The notes beneath the pieces are model-generated. The model saw only the letters and a list, made by a program, of their open reading frames with translations, was not told the origin of the DNA and did not search any database. The position numbers were made by a program, and so were the translations under genes. From Fagopyrum homotropicum (Eukaryota; Streptophyta; Magnoliopsida; Caryophyllales; Polygonaceae), in the NCBI GenBank assembly GCA_033239125.1, contig BSWB01000002.1, positions 88,656,560 to 88,720,559 of the forward strand: a stretch of 64,000 nucleotides of DNA, written 5' to 3'. Below are positions 32,467-43,264 of this stretch, in pieces (the first letter of the stretch is position 1; each line of letters begins with the position of its first letter).

Positions 32467-34409
32467 TCCACTCCTTCTTGGAAAGAATTCGACCCCGAAT
32501 TTCCATCTTGTTCCGAATCTCCTTCATAGGGGCTCAAATCTCCTACGTTAAAAGTGGTACTAACTCCATACTCTTCCGGTAAGTCCAACACATATGCGTT
32601 ATCGTTAATCCGGTGTAAGACTTTGAATGGTCCATCACCCCGTGGGGCTAGCTTGGAATGACGTTTTGTCGGAAACCGCTCTTTCCTTAGATGTAGCCAA
32701 ACTAAGTCGCCGGGCTGGAAAACCATCTTCCGACGTCCTTTGTTATTCCGAGCTGCAGTTTCAACGCCCTTCTTATCAAGTGCAGCCTTGGTCTTAGCAT
32801 GAAGTTCCTGAATGTAGTCCGCCTGTTCCAAAGCATCAAAAGCTACTCGATCCTTTCGAGGAATCGGTAATAAGTCCAAAGCAATTAAAGGGTTAAATCC
32901 ATAAACACATTTGAAAGGTGATAACGAAGTGGAAGAATGCATGGTGCGATTATAAGCAAACTCGATATGTGGTGACATGTCTTCCCATTCTTTTAAGTTA
33001 TCTTTCAACATGGTTCTAAGGAGGGTCGTTAGGGTCCTATTGGTGACTTCCGTTTGCCCATCTGTTTGGGGATGACTAGAGGTCGAGAATAGTAATCTAG
33101 TGCCCATTTTTCCCCTAAGCGTTTTCCAAAAGAAACTCAAAAACTTGACATCCCTATCACTAACAATAGTTTTAGGTATTCCATGCAATCTCACTATTTT
33201 CTTAAAGAAAAGATTAGCAACATTATATGCATCATCAGTTTTATGACATGGAATAAAATGTGTCATTTTAGAGAATCTATCTACTACCACAAAAATGGAA
33301 TCTCTTCCTTTCTTAGTCCTAGGTAGTCCAACAATGAAATCCATACTTATATCTTCCCAAGGGCTATTAGGCGTTGGTAAGGGTGTATACATCCCGTGGG
33401 GTTGTACCCTAGCTTTGGCCTTAAGACATTCAATGCACCTTTTCAGCATGTGTTCTACATCCCTTAACATATGAGGCCAATAAAAGTGAGTTTGCAACAT
33501 GTGATAAGTTTTGTCCCTCCCTAAATGCCCCATTAAACCTCCTTTATGGGCTTCTTCCACTAATAGGATCCTAAGGGAACATCTAGGTATGCAAATCTTA
33601 TCCACTTTAAACACGAAACCTTCAAACACAAAGTACTTATCATAAGGGCCTTGAGTAGTGCATCTATGAAATATCTTCCCAAATTCAGCATCATCCACAT
33701 ATAATTCTTTAATGTAAGTAAAACCTAACATCCTAGAATCCAAGGTGGTGATTAAGGTGTATCTCCTAGACAATGCATCCGCTACGACATTATCCTTTCC
33801 TTTCTTATACTTGATAATGTAAGGAAAGGTTTCGATGAACTCCATCCACCTACCATGCCGCCTATCTAGCTTATCTTGGCTCCTAAAGTGTCTAAGTGAA
33901 TCATGATCGGTTTTCAAAACAAACTCTTGCGGCCAAAGGTAGTGTTGCCATGTTTTGAGTACCCTAAACAAGGCATACAATTCTTTGTCATACGTGGAAT
34001 AGTTTAAGCATGCACCCTTCAATTTTTCACTAAAGAAAGCTAGAGGCTTACCTTCTTGCATAAGGACGCCGCCAATACCAATGCCGGACGCGTTGCATTC
34101 AACGTCAAAGGGTTTAGTGAAGTCCGGTAGAGCGAGTAGTGGTGCGTGGGTGAGGCGTCTCTTAAGCTCTTCAAATGCTCTTTGCTGAGGTTCATTCCAC
34201 TCAAAAGGAACCTTCTTTTTGGTCAAAGCCGTGAGTGGTGCTGCAATGGTACTAAAATCTCTCACAAATCTTCTATAGAATGTAGCTAGGCCATGGAAAC
34301 TCCTCACGTCACCAACCGACCTAGGAATGGGCCATTCATTGATTGCTTTAACCTTGTCCTCATCCACTTGCAAACCATTGGCACTTACTACAAAACCAAG
34401 GAAAATCAC
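32004..34409 (-). CDS. B2 Pol C-terminal half: RT thumb, RNase H, integrase, repeat tail
   Basis: About 800 uninterrupted codons, open but lacking its natural start because a T-run insertion at about 34424-34431 shifts it from the upstream RT frame. Order: FLGFVV and SFHGLATFYRRFV (RT end), RNase H from VECNASGIGIGG (the usual first Asp of ECDAS replaced by Asn) to TDHDSLRHF, zinc-binding HKGGLMGH...CIECLKAK, core DDE motifs MDFIVGLP, VSDRDVKF and QTDGQTEVTNRT, GDGPFKVLHR, LPEEYGVS, the GPITRARAKEIQEV motif and a tail of 12-residue repeats (LLLTSKAAQEGR types). The last ~150 codons lie inside the 3' LTR. It may represent the best-preserved integrase here, though it could not be made as a normal Gag-Pol product. 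Confidence 0.85.
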   Translation of the reverse strand: MIFLGFVVSANGLQVDEDKVKAINEWPIPRSVGDVRSFHGLATFYRRFVRDFSTIAAPLTALTKKKVPFEWNEPQQRAFEELKRRLTHAPLLALPDFTKPFDVECNASGIGIGGVLMQEGKPLAFFSEKLKGACLNYSTYDKELYALFRVLKTWQHYLWPQEFVLKTDHDSLRHFRSQDKLDRRHGRWMEFIETFPYIIKYKKGKDNVVADALSRRYTLITTLDSRMLGFTYIKELYVDDAEFGKIFHRCTTQGPYDKYFVFEGFVFKVDKICIPRCSLRILLVEEAHKGGLMGHLGRDKTYHMLQTHFYWPHMLRDVEHMLKRCIECLKAKARVQPHGMYTPLPTPNSPWEDISMDFIVGLPRTKKGRDSIFVVVDRFSKMTHFIPCHKTDDAYNVANLFFKKIVRLHGIPKTIVSDRDVKFLSFFWKTLRGKMGTRLLFSTSSHPQTDGQTEVTNRTLTTLLRTMLKDNLKEWEDMSPHIEFAYNRTMHSSTSLSPFKCVYGFNPLIALDLLPIPRKDRVAFDALEQADYIQELHAKTKAALDKKGVETAARNNKGRRKMVFQPGDLVWLHLRKERFPTKRHSKLAPRGDGPFKVLHRINDNAYVLDLPEEYGVSTTFNVGDLSPYEGDSEQDGNSGSNSFQEGVDDVGPSHGRYQGPITRARAKEIQEVMSREVLLLGTMREPFNCHTSCVNLLVNVGASEPREETMPTCSFPRQLEKTMPTCSLPRQLEETMQTLFTSHAAKEDRLLLTSKAAQEGRLFLTSKVAQEGRQLLTSKAAQEGRLLLTSNSAHSDSPFGS

Positions 34410-34425
34410 TCGGTTAGTATAGAAA

Positions 34426-35183
34426 TCACATTTTTTTTATATTAGCATACAAGTATTCTATACGCAATGTAGCAAGCACATCTCTCAAATGATTTTCATG
34501 CTCCTTTAAAGTCTTGCTATAGATAAGAATGTCATCAAAGTAAAGTACAACAAATAAACCAAAAGGCATTACTAGCCACTCATAGAGACCAAATTTGGTT
34601 TTAGAAGCTGTTTTCCATTCATCCCCTTCCCTCATTCTAATTTGATGGTAGCCACTCCTAAGGTCAATCTTAGTGAAAATTGTAGCTCCATGTAACTCAT
34701 CAAGCATGTCATCTAGACGGGGAATCGGGTGTCTATACTTGATAGTAATGTTATTGATTGCTCTACAATCAATACACATTCTCCAAGTATTATCCTTCTT
34801 GGGTACTAGCAGGACGGGGACGGCACAAGGACTAAGGCTTTCCCGAACATACCCTTTATCTAGCAAGGCTTGAACTTGGTTCTGAATTTCCTGGGCTTCC
34901 GTAGGGTTCATCCTATAGGCGGGCCTATTGGGAAGAGTGGCTCCGGGTATTAAATCTATTTGGTGTTCAATGCCCCTAATGGGCGGCAAGCCAGCTGGAA
35001 TCTCCGAAGGAAAAACGTCCTTAAACTCGTCTAACAGCCCCTAGATAGAACTAGGAAGTGAAATCGTAGAGTCATGAGGCACAGTCACTAGAGATTTACA
35101 CAAACTCATCATTAGCACATCCATAGAAGCATAGTTAGTGACATATTCATTCCTAGACTCAAGATAGCTACTTGTTGGTTGTA
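34426..35183 (-). pseudogene. B2 RT N-terminal part with in-frame deletion
   Basis: Contains IDLRSGYHQIRM, GLYEWLVMPFG and the catalytic YFDD (34531-34542). Twenty-one residues between MPFGL and FVVLYFDD (the TNAPSTFM...RPYIG block in B1) are missing, a clean 63-nt loss. CAG to TAG at about 35042 and a short length change near 35205 separate it from the protease frame. Confidence 0.85.
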
Positions 35184-37076
35184 CTAACAGTGTTTGATGG
35201 GTTTTTTCTCCTTACTCTTAGGCAGTGTGATCTTAGGCTTGGGAGGGGTTCCTTGCTCTACCCTCTTGTTCTCGTAGTACTCGGCTATTTGTAAAGGTGT
35301 CATAGGTTTAAGTGTTAAAGTTTTACCTTTATACTCAAAGCTATACTTATTAGAAAACCCATCATGAACAACTTTCCTATCATATTGCCATGGACGATCA
35401 AGCAACAAGTGACAAGCATTCATAGGCACAACATCACATGTAATAACATCCTCATATGATCCTAATGTTATATTGACCTTAGTTTGCTTATTGACCTTAA
35501 GTTCTCCACACTCATTCATCCAATGTAATTTATATGGCCTAGGGTGATAAAATGTAAGAAGTTGTAATTTGTTTACCATTTCAGTGCTAGCTATGTTGCA
35601 ACAACTTCCTCCATCAATTATCACATTACACACTTTTCCTTTAATACTACACCTAGTATGAAACAGATTTTCACGTTGGTTATCCTCACAAGGTGCTAGT
35701 TGGACATGCAAAGTTCTCCTAGCTATCAAAGATTCACCTTGTTCATACTCAATGTAATCATCATTCTCATTTTGTTCATTGTCATCAATTAAGGTATTTT
35801 CATCATCTAATTCCACATCATCCTCACTCTCATATTCTCCTAGATGATTTATGATCAAAGTGCGTCTATTAGGACATTCTCTACTCATGTGTCCTCTACC
35901 TTGGCATTTAAAACACACAATGTTCCTAGTTCTAGAGTTAGAGGTAGGAGTACTCCCTCGATGATCACTCGAAGGCTCATTCAAGGATCGTGGTGTAGTG
36001 GACGGTGTAGAAGACCTTCTTTGCCCTTCTTGGCCCATAGGTGCCGACTTTTTCTCTTCCTTCCGGCCTCCTTGATCCTTGCTGTGGTTAGGCAGCCGGC
36101 TCCCTTGTGCTTTCCAAGCGTTGGGCGTCCCATGAGGTGGCTTGTATTCCCGGTTTCGCACCTTAGTCTTCCTTTCCACCTTGATGGCCAAGTGTAGTAA
36201 TTGCTCCATGGTGCTGTATTTATACATATCAACTTCATTAGCCAAATTAGAATTCAGAATACGAAGGTACCTAGCCATAGTGTTTTCTTCATCCTCTAGA
36301 ACGTTGGCCTTCACCATAGCAACTTGCATATTCGTATAGGCTTCCTCAGCTCTAAGAGAGCCTTGTCTCAAATTTTCCAGCCGTTGTCGAAGCTCTCGGG
36401 TATAGTGAGGTGGAACGAACCGAGACCTCATTAGAGCCTTCATATGCTCCCATGTGGTGATTTGAGGATCCAATGTGCGCACTCTTTCTTTGACTACGTG
36501 ATCCCACCATACCAAGGCATAGCCTTGGAACTCGAGAGCTGCTAGCTGAACCTTCCTAGGCTCGCTGAAGTTGTGACACAACCAGATCTACTCAACTTTA
36601 GTTTCCCACTCCGTGTAGACGTCGGGATCACACTTTTCTTCAAAGACAGGAATTTTGATTTTGACTTTGCCGAGTCCGTCTTGCTCTTGATAGGGCCGTA
36701 GGTTATCACGTTCTCGTCCTTACCTTCGCTGCTGGAATGGCCGATTGTAACCTTCCCAAGTGTGGTCCTCAAAAGGAGCTTCATTCCGTCGCTGAAAGTT
36801 ATCAACAAATGGTGGCATGTTAGAATCATTAGGGTGAACGTTGGACTGTAAATTACCTTGATCCGGATGATCCGGCTCTCTAGTAACGTGTGAAGGACCG
36901 CCAAACTCATAGTTGGTTCTCAAAGGTGGTGTTCCTGCTGGTGGTGTTCGTGCTTCCATAGACTCCACTCGTTTGGATATGTTAGCTACGGAATCGGACA
37001 ATTGCTTCAATAGACTGATCATCTCAGGCGTGACGGTCTCGCTACTAGACTTGTTGGGGCTTCGGGACCTGGACAT
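35184..37076 (-). pseudogene. B2 Gag and protease
   Basis: Starts at ATG 37074-37076 (MSRSRSPNKSS). One frame spans capsid (CHNFSEPRKVQLAALEFQGYA, FVPPHYTRELRQRLENL), zinc knuckle CFKCQGRGHMSREC and protease (IIDGGSCCNIAST, VPMNACHLLLDRPW, where B1 has LLGSPW). Two nonsense codons (TAA at about 36717-36719, probably from CAA; TAG near 36582) interrupt the linker before the capsid. It ends in the protease-RT spacer through a small frameshift. Confidence 0.85.
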
Positions 37077-37695
37077 GCTCAAGTAACAAACAAAGAACCG
37101 GTTAGGTTAGAAAAACAAAGATCTCACTTATGTATCGCTCACTCTCTCGTTGGTATTGCCTAGCTGGTGGCTCGAGTTGTAAGGATCCAACACCTTAAGA
37201 TCACGATTTTCGAACCTTCTTAGCAACCCTTTGGAACTAGAACGTCTGAAACTGATGTTAGTGTCGGAGATGGATCAAGACACCCCTAATTGGAGTATTG
37301 ACCGTTGGTTTGGTGTAGGTGATTTGTGATTAGAATGACGTTTTGAGGGAGTTTTCTTGTGCTTGATGTCGATTAATAAAAGGTCAGCCGGTTTGTATTG
37401 TTCTTTTGTTTTTTTTTTTGAAAGATCTCTTAGACTTTGTCAAAGATTTGTAGGAGAGAAGGTAACCGAAATTGATTGCAACGAGATTTGTGGGAGAGAG
37501 GGTTACCGAAATGTGTATGCAGCGTTCGAGCTCTTTTTTTTGTTTTTTGTTTTGTGTTTACCTCTCCTCAAGATGTTGTCCGGCACTAAGAACCCTTGGC
37601 TTTTGATTTTGCACACTTCAAGCACAAGTTAAACCTCAATGGGATAAGCAATAAGGTTAACAAAGAAGAAAGGAGTGATCAATTGTACCAACTGA
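37077..37695 (-). other. B2 untranslated leader
   Basis: Colinear with the B1 leader, including the A tract (plus-strand T runs at about 37409-37420). No coding frame recognised. Confidence 0.55.
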
Positions 37696-37707
37696 GCTCT
37701 GATACCA
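37696..37707 (-). other. Primer binding site of B2
   Basis: Plus strand GCTCTGATACCA, exact TGGTATCAGAGC on the element strand. Confidence 0.9.
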
Positions 37708-37709
37708 AC

Positions 37710-38754
37710 TGATACGGTATTAGTCCGTGAATGAGTCGATCTAGGTACAATGATCCTGAATCCGGCTGAACGAGGCGAATCCAGATGCGGAATGAAATGT
37801 CGATGGTAAATGGACGCAGGAAGGTGTAGAGAAGAACCAAAAAGAGTCAACGAAAGGAACCAAGGCTGAAGAGCCAAAACCCCACTTCGTGAATGCCCAA
37901 TACAACTTTACACTAGCTCCGGCTGGACTAGCACAAAGAGGGACTCGTGAAGGCTCGAAGCACCAATCCGAAGGCGGTTGACACGAACAAGCTCAACCAA
38001 GCAAACAACAGCAATGCCAACCAAAAACTCTCTTGTTCTTTGATTGATTTTGTGAATGATTACAAATGTAATTCTGAGCAATGAAATTAACGTACCTAAT
38101 CAGCAGCTAAAGAGGCTATATATAGACTCTTTTATCTAGACAAAAATAAAGAAAAGAAAACTAAAACATTAGTGGGAAGGTGGTAATAAGAGAGCTTCCT
38201 CTAATGTAGCTAACAACTTAACAAACAACTAATTCAGCATGGAAATAGGCTGACTTATTCAAAACAGATCCTTGGAGTGAGTTGGACGTTTTTAAGAACC
38301 AAATGGACTATCCGAATGGGCTGAATTGGACGTGAGCAACAGCCTACCCTCTTGGGTTGCCTTGGACGTGAGCAGCTGCCTCCCCTCTTGGGCTGCCTTG
38401 GACGTGAGCAACAACCTCCCCTCTTGGGCTGCTTTGGACGTGAGCAACAGCCTATCCTCTTGGGCTGCATGGGAAGTGAATAACGTTTGCATGGTCTCCT
38501 CGAGCTGCCTGGGAAGTGAGCACGTCGGCATGGTCTCCTCGAGCTGCCTGGGAAATGAGCACGTCGGCATGGTCTCCTCCCTTGGTTCGCTTGCTCCTAC
38601 ATTCACCAAAAGATTAACACATGATGTATGGCAATTAAATGGTTCACGCATTGTGCCAAGCAATAGCATTTCCCTTGACGTAACTTCTTGGATCTCCTTA
38701 GCTCTTGCTCTAGTAATGGGACCTTGATATCTTCCATGTGATGGTCCTACATCA
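37710..38754 (-). repeat. B2 5' LTR (1045 bp)
   Basis: Same termini and repeats as the 3' LTR; lacks a short CTAGACCCGTCT segment present in the partner. Confidence 0.92.
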
Positions 38755-38759
38755 AAAAC

Positions 38760-39609
38760 TCTTTGGGGAAATCTAGGAACTAAGTTGTTATTTTCTACAT
38801 CAAGCCACCCCCAAACTGATGGGCAAACGGAAGTAACTAATAGGACCCTAACAACACTTCTAAGGGCTGTCATCAAGAAGAATTTTGAAAGAATGGGAAG
38901 ATGTCTTGCCACATGTTGAGTTTACCTATAATATAGTAGTCCACTCATCTACTTCCATCTCTCCCTTTGAGTGTGTTTATGGTTTTAATCCACTAACCCC
39001 TTTTGATCTTACACCGTTACCTAAGAAGAAGCGAGTGAATTTAAGTGCTAAAACGCAGGTGAAAACATCAAGGAGCTACATAGTAGGACAAGGATCAAGT
39101 TCGAGGAGAAAGGCAAATACAACGCAGAAAAGGCGAATCAAGGACGCAATAAGATTATATTTGAACCCGGCGACCTTGTATGGCTATATTTGAGGAAGGA
39201 GAGGTTTCAACAGCTTCGGAAATCCAAGCTCTCCCCAAGAGGAAATGGGCCTTTCAAGGTGTTACACAAGGCGGGTGACAACGCCTATGTGCTTGACTTG
39301 CCGGATGATTATGCTTGTGATCCCACATTCAATGTGAGGGATCTAAGTCCTTTTCCGCTCCTAGATGATGATCAAGGCAATTCGAGGTCGAATTCTTCCA
39401 AAGAAGGGAAGAATGATGAAGGATCATCTGAGCTAACTCCATCTTCACCACCTCAAGGGACTCTAACAAGAGCGCAAGCTAAACGTCAAGCTGAGATGGA
39501 TGCTCTTTTCCTAAACATGGTCCATGAAGCTCAACCAAGTCCACCTTCATCAAGTCTAAGGACCATCTTGTGGATCAGCCACGAACACATCCCAACCAAG
39601 AATGATTGA
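38760..39609 (+). pseudogene. A3 integrase, second part, and LTR-encoded tail
   Basis: Resumes after B2 with TLWGNLGTKLLFSTSS and QTDGQTEVTNRT (catalytic Glu). A frameshift near 38880 leads to EWEDVLPHVEFTYN and CVYGFNPLTPFDL; a further broken stretch leads to LRKERFQQLRKSKLSPRGNGPFKVLH, LPDDYACDPTFNVRDLSPF, then across the purine tract into the 3' LTR with SSELTPSSPPQGTLTRAQAKRQ. Shows that in family A too the polyprotein ends inside the LTR. Confidence 0.8.
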
Positions 39610-40162
39610 ATTTTTTTAGATTCAATTCTAAAATGCTCTCAGCAAAACTTGAATAAAGCTTGTCTAACTACAAATGAAGAGAGAAAAGGCTTTATATACA
39701 TCATAGGCCTTTTCTTGTAAAACTAGAAAAAGAAACTAATTACAATAATTACAATGAGAGAGAGTTAAATAAAGCCCAAAAACCATAGAACACAATTGGG
39801 CCTAATTAAACTCTTCTATTCAGCATCTCACGTCCACATACTTAAATGAATGTTTCAGCCCATGCACATGCACACACGTGAAACCCCTTGAATCTGATTT
39901 CAAGGCCTCCGTCTGTCCTTTGAAATGCGTCTCAAGGCCTGCCCAGCAACTAGAAATACAATTTAAGCTCCATTAATCATCTTGGCTGGGATGTGTTCGT
40001 GGCTGATCCACAAGATGGTCCTTAGACTTGATGAAGGTGGACTTGGTTGAGCTTCATGACCATGTTTAGGAAAAGAGCATCCATCTCAACTTGATGTTTA
40101 GCTTGCGCTCTTGTTAGAGTCCCTTGAGGTGGTGAAGATGGAGTTAGCTCAAATGATCCTTC
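39597..40162 (-). repeat. Inverted LTR segment inside A3 3' LTR
   Basis: Plus-strand sequence here is the reverse complement of family-A LTR positions from about nt 6 to nt 570: inverted TATA region near 39690, inverted tail-coding region near 40070-40150. With the forward LTR on both sides it can form a large foldback. Confidence 0.85.
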
Positions 40163-40346
40163 TTCTCCCTTTCTGTTTTCTCAAATCCAAGATGATTAAT
40201 GGAGCTTAAATTGTATTTCTAGTTGCTGGGCAGGCCTTGGGACGCATTTCAAAGGACATACGATGGCCTTGAAATCAGATACAAGGGGTTTCACGTGTGT
40301 GCATGTGCATGGTTGAAACATTCATGTAAGTATGTGGACGTGAGAG

Positions 40347-41384
40347 TGATGCGGGAACATCCAAGCCAATTAATGGATACAACATTCCAAGTCCATCATG
40401 ATGCTGATGAAGGGTCAATCTCTAAGATGATTGCATTGCTCAACTTACTCTTGTCCAAGGACCATCATGGTCATCTCAACCTGGAGTCTAGATTGATTGA
40501 GTTAACTCCATCTTCACCACCTCAAGGGACTCGAACAAGAACACAAGCTAAACGTCAAGCTGAGATGGATGCTCTTTTCCTAAATATGGTCCATGAAGCT
40601 CAACCAAAGTCCACCTTCATCAAGTCTAAGGACCATCTTGTGGACCAGCCACGAACACATCCCAGCCAAGATGATTAATGGAGCTTAAATTGTATTTCTA
40701 GTTGCTGGGCAGGCCTTGGGACGCATTTTAAAGGACATACGGAGGCCTTGAAATAAGATACAAGGGGCTTCACGTGTGTGCATGTGCATGGTTGGAACAT
40801 TCATTTAAGTATGTGGACGTGAGAGGCTGAATAGGAGAGTTTAGTTAGGCCCAATTGTGTTCTATGTTTGCTGGGCTTTATTTAACTCTCTCTCAATGTA
40901 ATTATTATAATTAGTTTCTGTTTTCTGTTTTAGAAGAAAAGGCCTAGGATGTATATAAAGCCTTTTCTCTCTTATTTTGTAGTTAGACAAGTTTTATAAA
41001 TGTTTTGCTAAGAGCATTTCAGAATTGAATCCAAGAGAATTCAATCATTCTTGTCTCGTGAGTTTTTGTGTGTGATCTAGCTTTCTCGTTCTTGTGTATG
41101 TCAATCTCCTTCGGGGTTGGTGTTGCAAGTCGAATAAGGCACCCTCTTCGTGCTCTCGATTCTCAGATCGATTGAGTGGACTTGTAAGAAGCGGGGTCGA
41201 ATCGTCACTAGTTTGGTTCTTGTATCTTGAATCCAAGGGTTCTATCATTGTTCCTTTCGGTTCTTCTTGTCCCTTTCTGTTTTCTCGTTTCATTGTTGTC
41301 CATGTTTGTTAATTTCGTGTGTTCTTCTTTCTTCAGAACAGGTTGTTCGTCTAGATCCGCTCATCGCGGCTAATCCCCGCATCA
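40347..41384 (+). repeat. noaA-2 5' LTR (1038 bp)
   Basis: Longer than the noaA-1 LTR because about 100 nt precede the TPSSPPQG tail-coding part (AAGATGATTGCATTGCTC region). TATATAAAG box at about 40952. Confidence 0.9.
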
Positions 41385-41386
41385 AT

Positions 41387-41398
41387 TGGTATCAGAGC
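41387..41398 (+). other. Primer binding site of noaA-2
   Basis: TGGTATCAGAGC, exact initiator tRNA-Met complement. Confidence 0.9.
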
Positions 41399-42576
41399 AT
41401 AGTTGGCGTCCAACCACCAAAAAGAGTCGTTAAATCAATCATAAAATCACAAAAAGAGTCTATTTTGATCATTGCAATTGATCATTATCTTTTGTTTGAG
41501 TCTATTTCCGTTTCTCTCTTCTACTCTAAGCTTTGTTTGAGTCTAACGAGTTTGTTCCTTGCTTGTGAGTTCTGAACACCGGAAACCACCATAGCACCAA
41601 CACAACCACCATCACACCACCATCTTTCCCTCAGCCACATTAGCCACACTCGAACCAGTTGAACAAAAACCAAACGTTGTTGTTTCTCTTCCTGCATCCA
41701 GTAAACGCATAATTGGAGTTGATTCAGCGTATTTCCTACTAATCCGGTGCAGAACTTGAAGGAGTTGTTTTTTTCCTACAGATTTGGCACGTTGAATCAA
41801 TTGCAACAAATCTAGGAGCTGAGATTTGATCTTATCCTGAAGATTTGCAACAGCTTGACCCACGTTTATCTGCAAACAAGAATTAGTTTTATTTCTTTCT
41901 TTTTTGTTTCTTTTTATTTCAGATTTCTTGAGTTAAAAAAAAGATCAGAAAAGAAAAAGGATAAAAAAAAGGAAAAGGAATCAGATCTTTTTATTTTCAT
42001 TCTTTCTTATTCATAGTTTGTAATTAGCCTAGTGTTATTCAGCAACAAAGAGGACTTCAAGAAAGGACTTAAGTCAAGTATCTCGTCTCACTCGGAGGAA
42101 GAACCAAGTATCTCGTTGAACCTATGTAGCCACACCTAGCTACTGTCCATTTTCGGCCATCAAACACCATAGCTCAACCTTCCTTAACCTCATCCTACGG
42201 TGTCTAGGGTTCACTTCTTGGTTCTTACGAGTAAGTTCTTTCAAGGCTTATCTTGAGTTCTAAATTTTTGAGTCATTTAGTTGCATATAACATTCGTGCA
42301 ATTGTCTTTTCCGTTTGAGTCTTTTCTTCTATTTTTGTTGAGTCAAACACGTTTTTGAAGTGACTGAAATCGAATCTTGTTTCTATCTAAAAGCTTAGTT
42401 TGACTAGGCATCGAACTCACGTGAGGTTTTTGATTAATACAAGACGAGCCATCAACAAGCTTGTATCACACCACTAGAGAGTGAGAGAACCTTATTTTTT
42501 GAGTGATACACTTGCGAGGTGATTTTTGTTTTATCTAACCTAACGTGTTTGTTTATTTTGATAAGTGTTTGGAATT
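41399..42576 (+). other. noaA-2 untranslated leader
   Basis: Colinear with the noaA-1 and family-A leaders, with GTAAGTTCTTTCAAGG at about 42231 and an A-rich tract at about 41934-41980. Confidence 0.55.
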
Positions 42577-42942
42577 ATGTCTAGGTCACCAAGTCCAGCA
42601 GGTACAAACAGCCTAGAATCGATTCACATCGAATTGTTCAACCTTTTCAAGGGCTTGCAAGATAGCATTGATGTTCTAAGTACAAAGTTGGCCACACTTG
42701 AGGCTGAAAGATATTCCAATGCTACGCAGCCTTTAAGGCCTAATCCACAAGGCCAAAGAAACCATGCTTTCCAGGAGCATAATTCTGTCCCTTTTACTTC
42801 TAATATGCATGATTATCCTAATCAATATCTGAATTTTGCTTATGAGGCAGAGGATTATTCGGAGGATGAAGGATGGAGACATGAGTCACCTCCGTACCAA
42901 CCAATTGAGTTTCCGCAGCCCCAAAGGGATGTAATTCTATAA
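42577..42942 (+). CDS. noaA-2 truncated Gag (N-terminal region)
   Basis: ATG at 42577 (MSRSPSPAGTNS), about 121 codons. It has the LFKGLQDSIDVLSTKLATLE helix and the Asn/Tyr/Glu-rich linker of noaA-1. The capsid is absent: the frame stops after PQPQRDVIL, and the following sequence is the acidic frame. The start codon context and length agree with noaA-1, so truncation is a family feature, not damage to one copy. Confidence 0.65.
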   Translation: MSRSPSPAGTNSLESIHIELFNLFKGLQDSIDVLSTKLATLEAERYSNATQPLRPNPQGQRNHAFQEHNSVPFTSNMHDYPNQYLNFAYEAEDYSEDEGWRHESPPYQPIEFPQPQRDVIL

Positions 42943-43108
42943 CTTCTACTACCATGTTTAATCACTTAGAGTTGCTAAATTCAGAATCTGAGGTTGTTTT
43001 GCATGATATCTCTACGGATAGCATCATTGAGCATAAAAATCTGATTTAGTAGATGAAATTGGTAGTGATGAGCATGAGAAATGCACCAAATGTATTGTTA
43101 AGCCTAAT

Positions 43109-43264
43109 TTTGAGCATAATGAGTCTATTGCATGTATTGAGGTTGTTTTAGAGTTTAACGAGTCTAGTGCATCTGTTAAGGTTGATTTGGAGCTTAATGA
43201 GTCTACTGCTTGTGTTGAATCTGATTTGGAGCTTAAGGAGTCTCTTGAATGTGTTAAATCTGAT
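43109..43264 (+). repeat. Four tandem 39-nt units (13-residue acidic repeat)
   Basis: Units at 43109-43147, 43148-43186, 43187-43225 and 43226-43264. Consensus LELNESxACVxSD. All keep GAG-TCT (Glu-Ser) at codons 5-6 and stay in frame. Confidence 0.85.

Larger units (their letters stand above)
31410..38754 (-). mobile_element. B2: complete family-B element in A3 integrase
   Basis: LTRs 31410-32466 (3') and 37710-38754 (5') on the minus strand, duplication AAAAC (31405-31409 and 38755-38759), exact Met-type primer site. It holds the longest open frame of the window (about 800 codons from late RT through the LTR-encoded tail). Inactivating changes: a 63-nt in-frame deletion in RT, an extra T in a homopolymer, a frameshift near 35205 and several nonsense codons. 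Confidence 0.92.
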
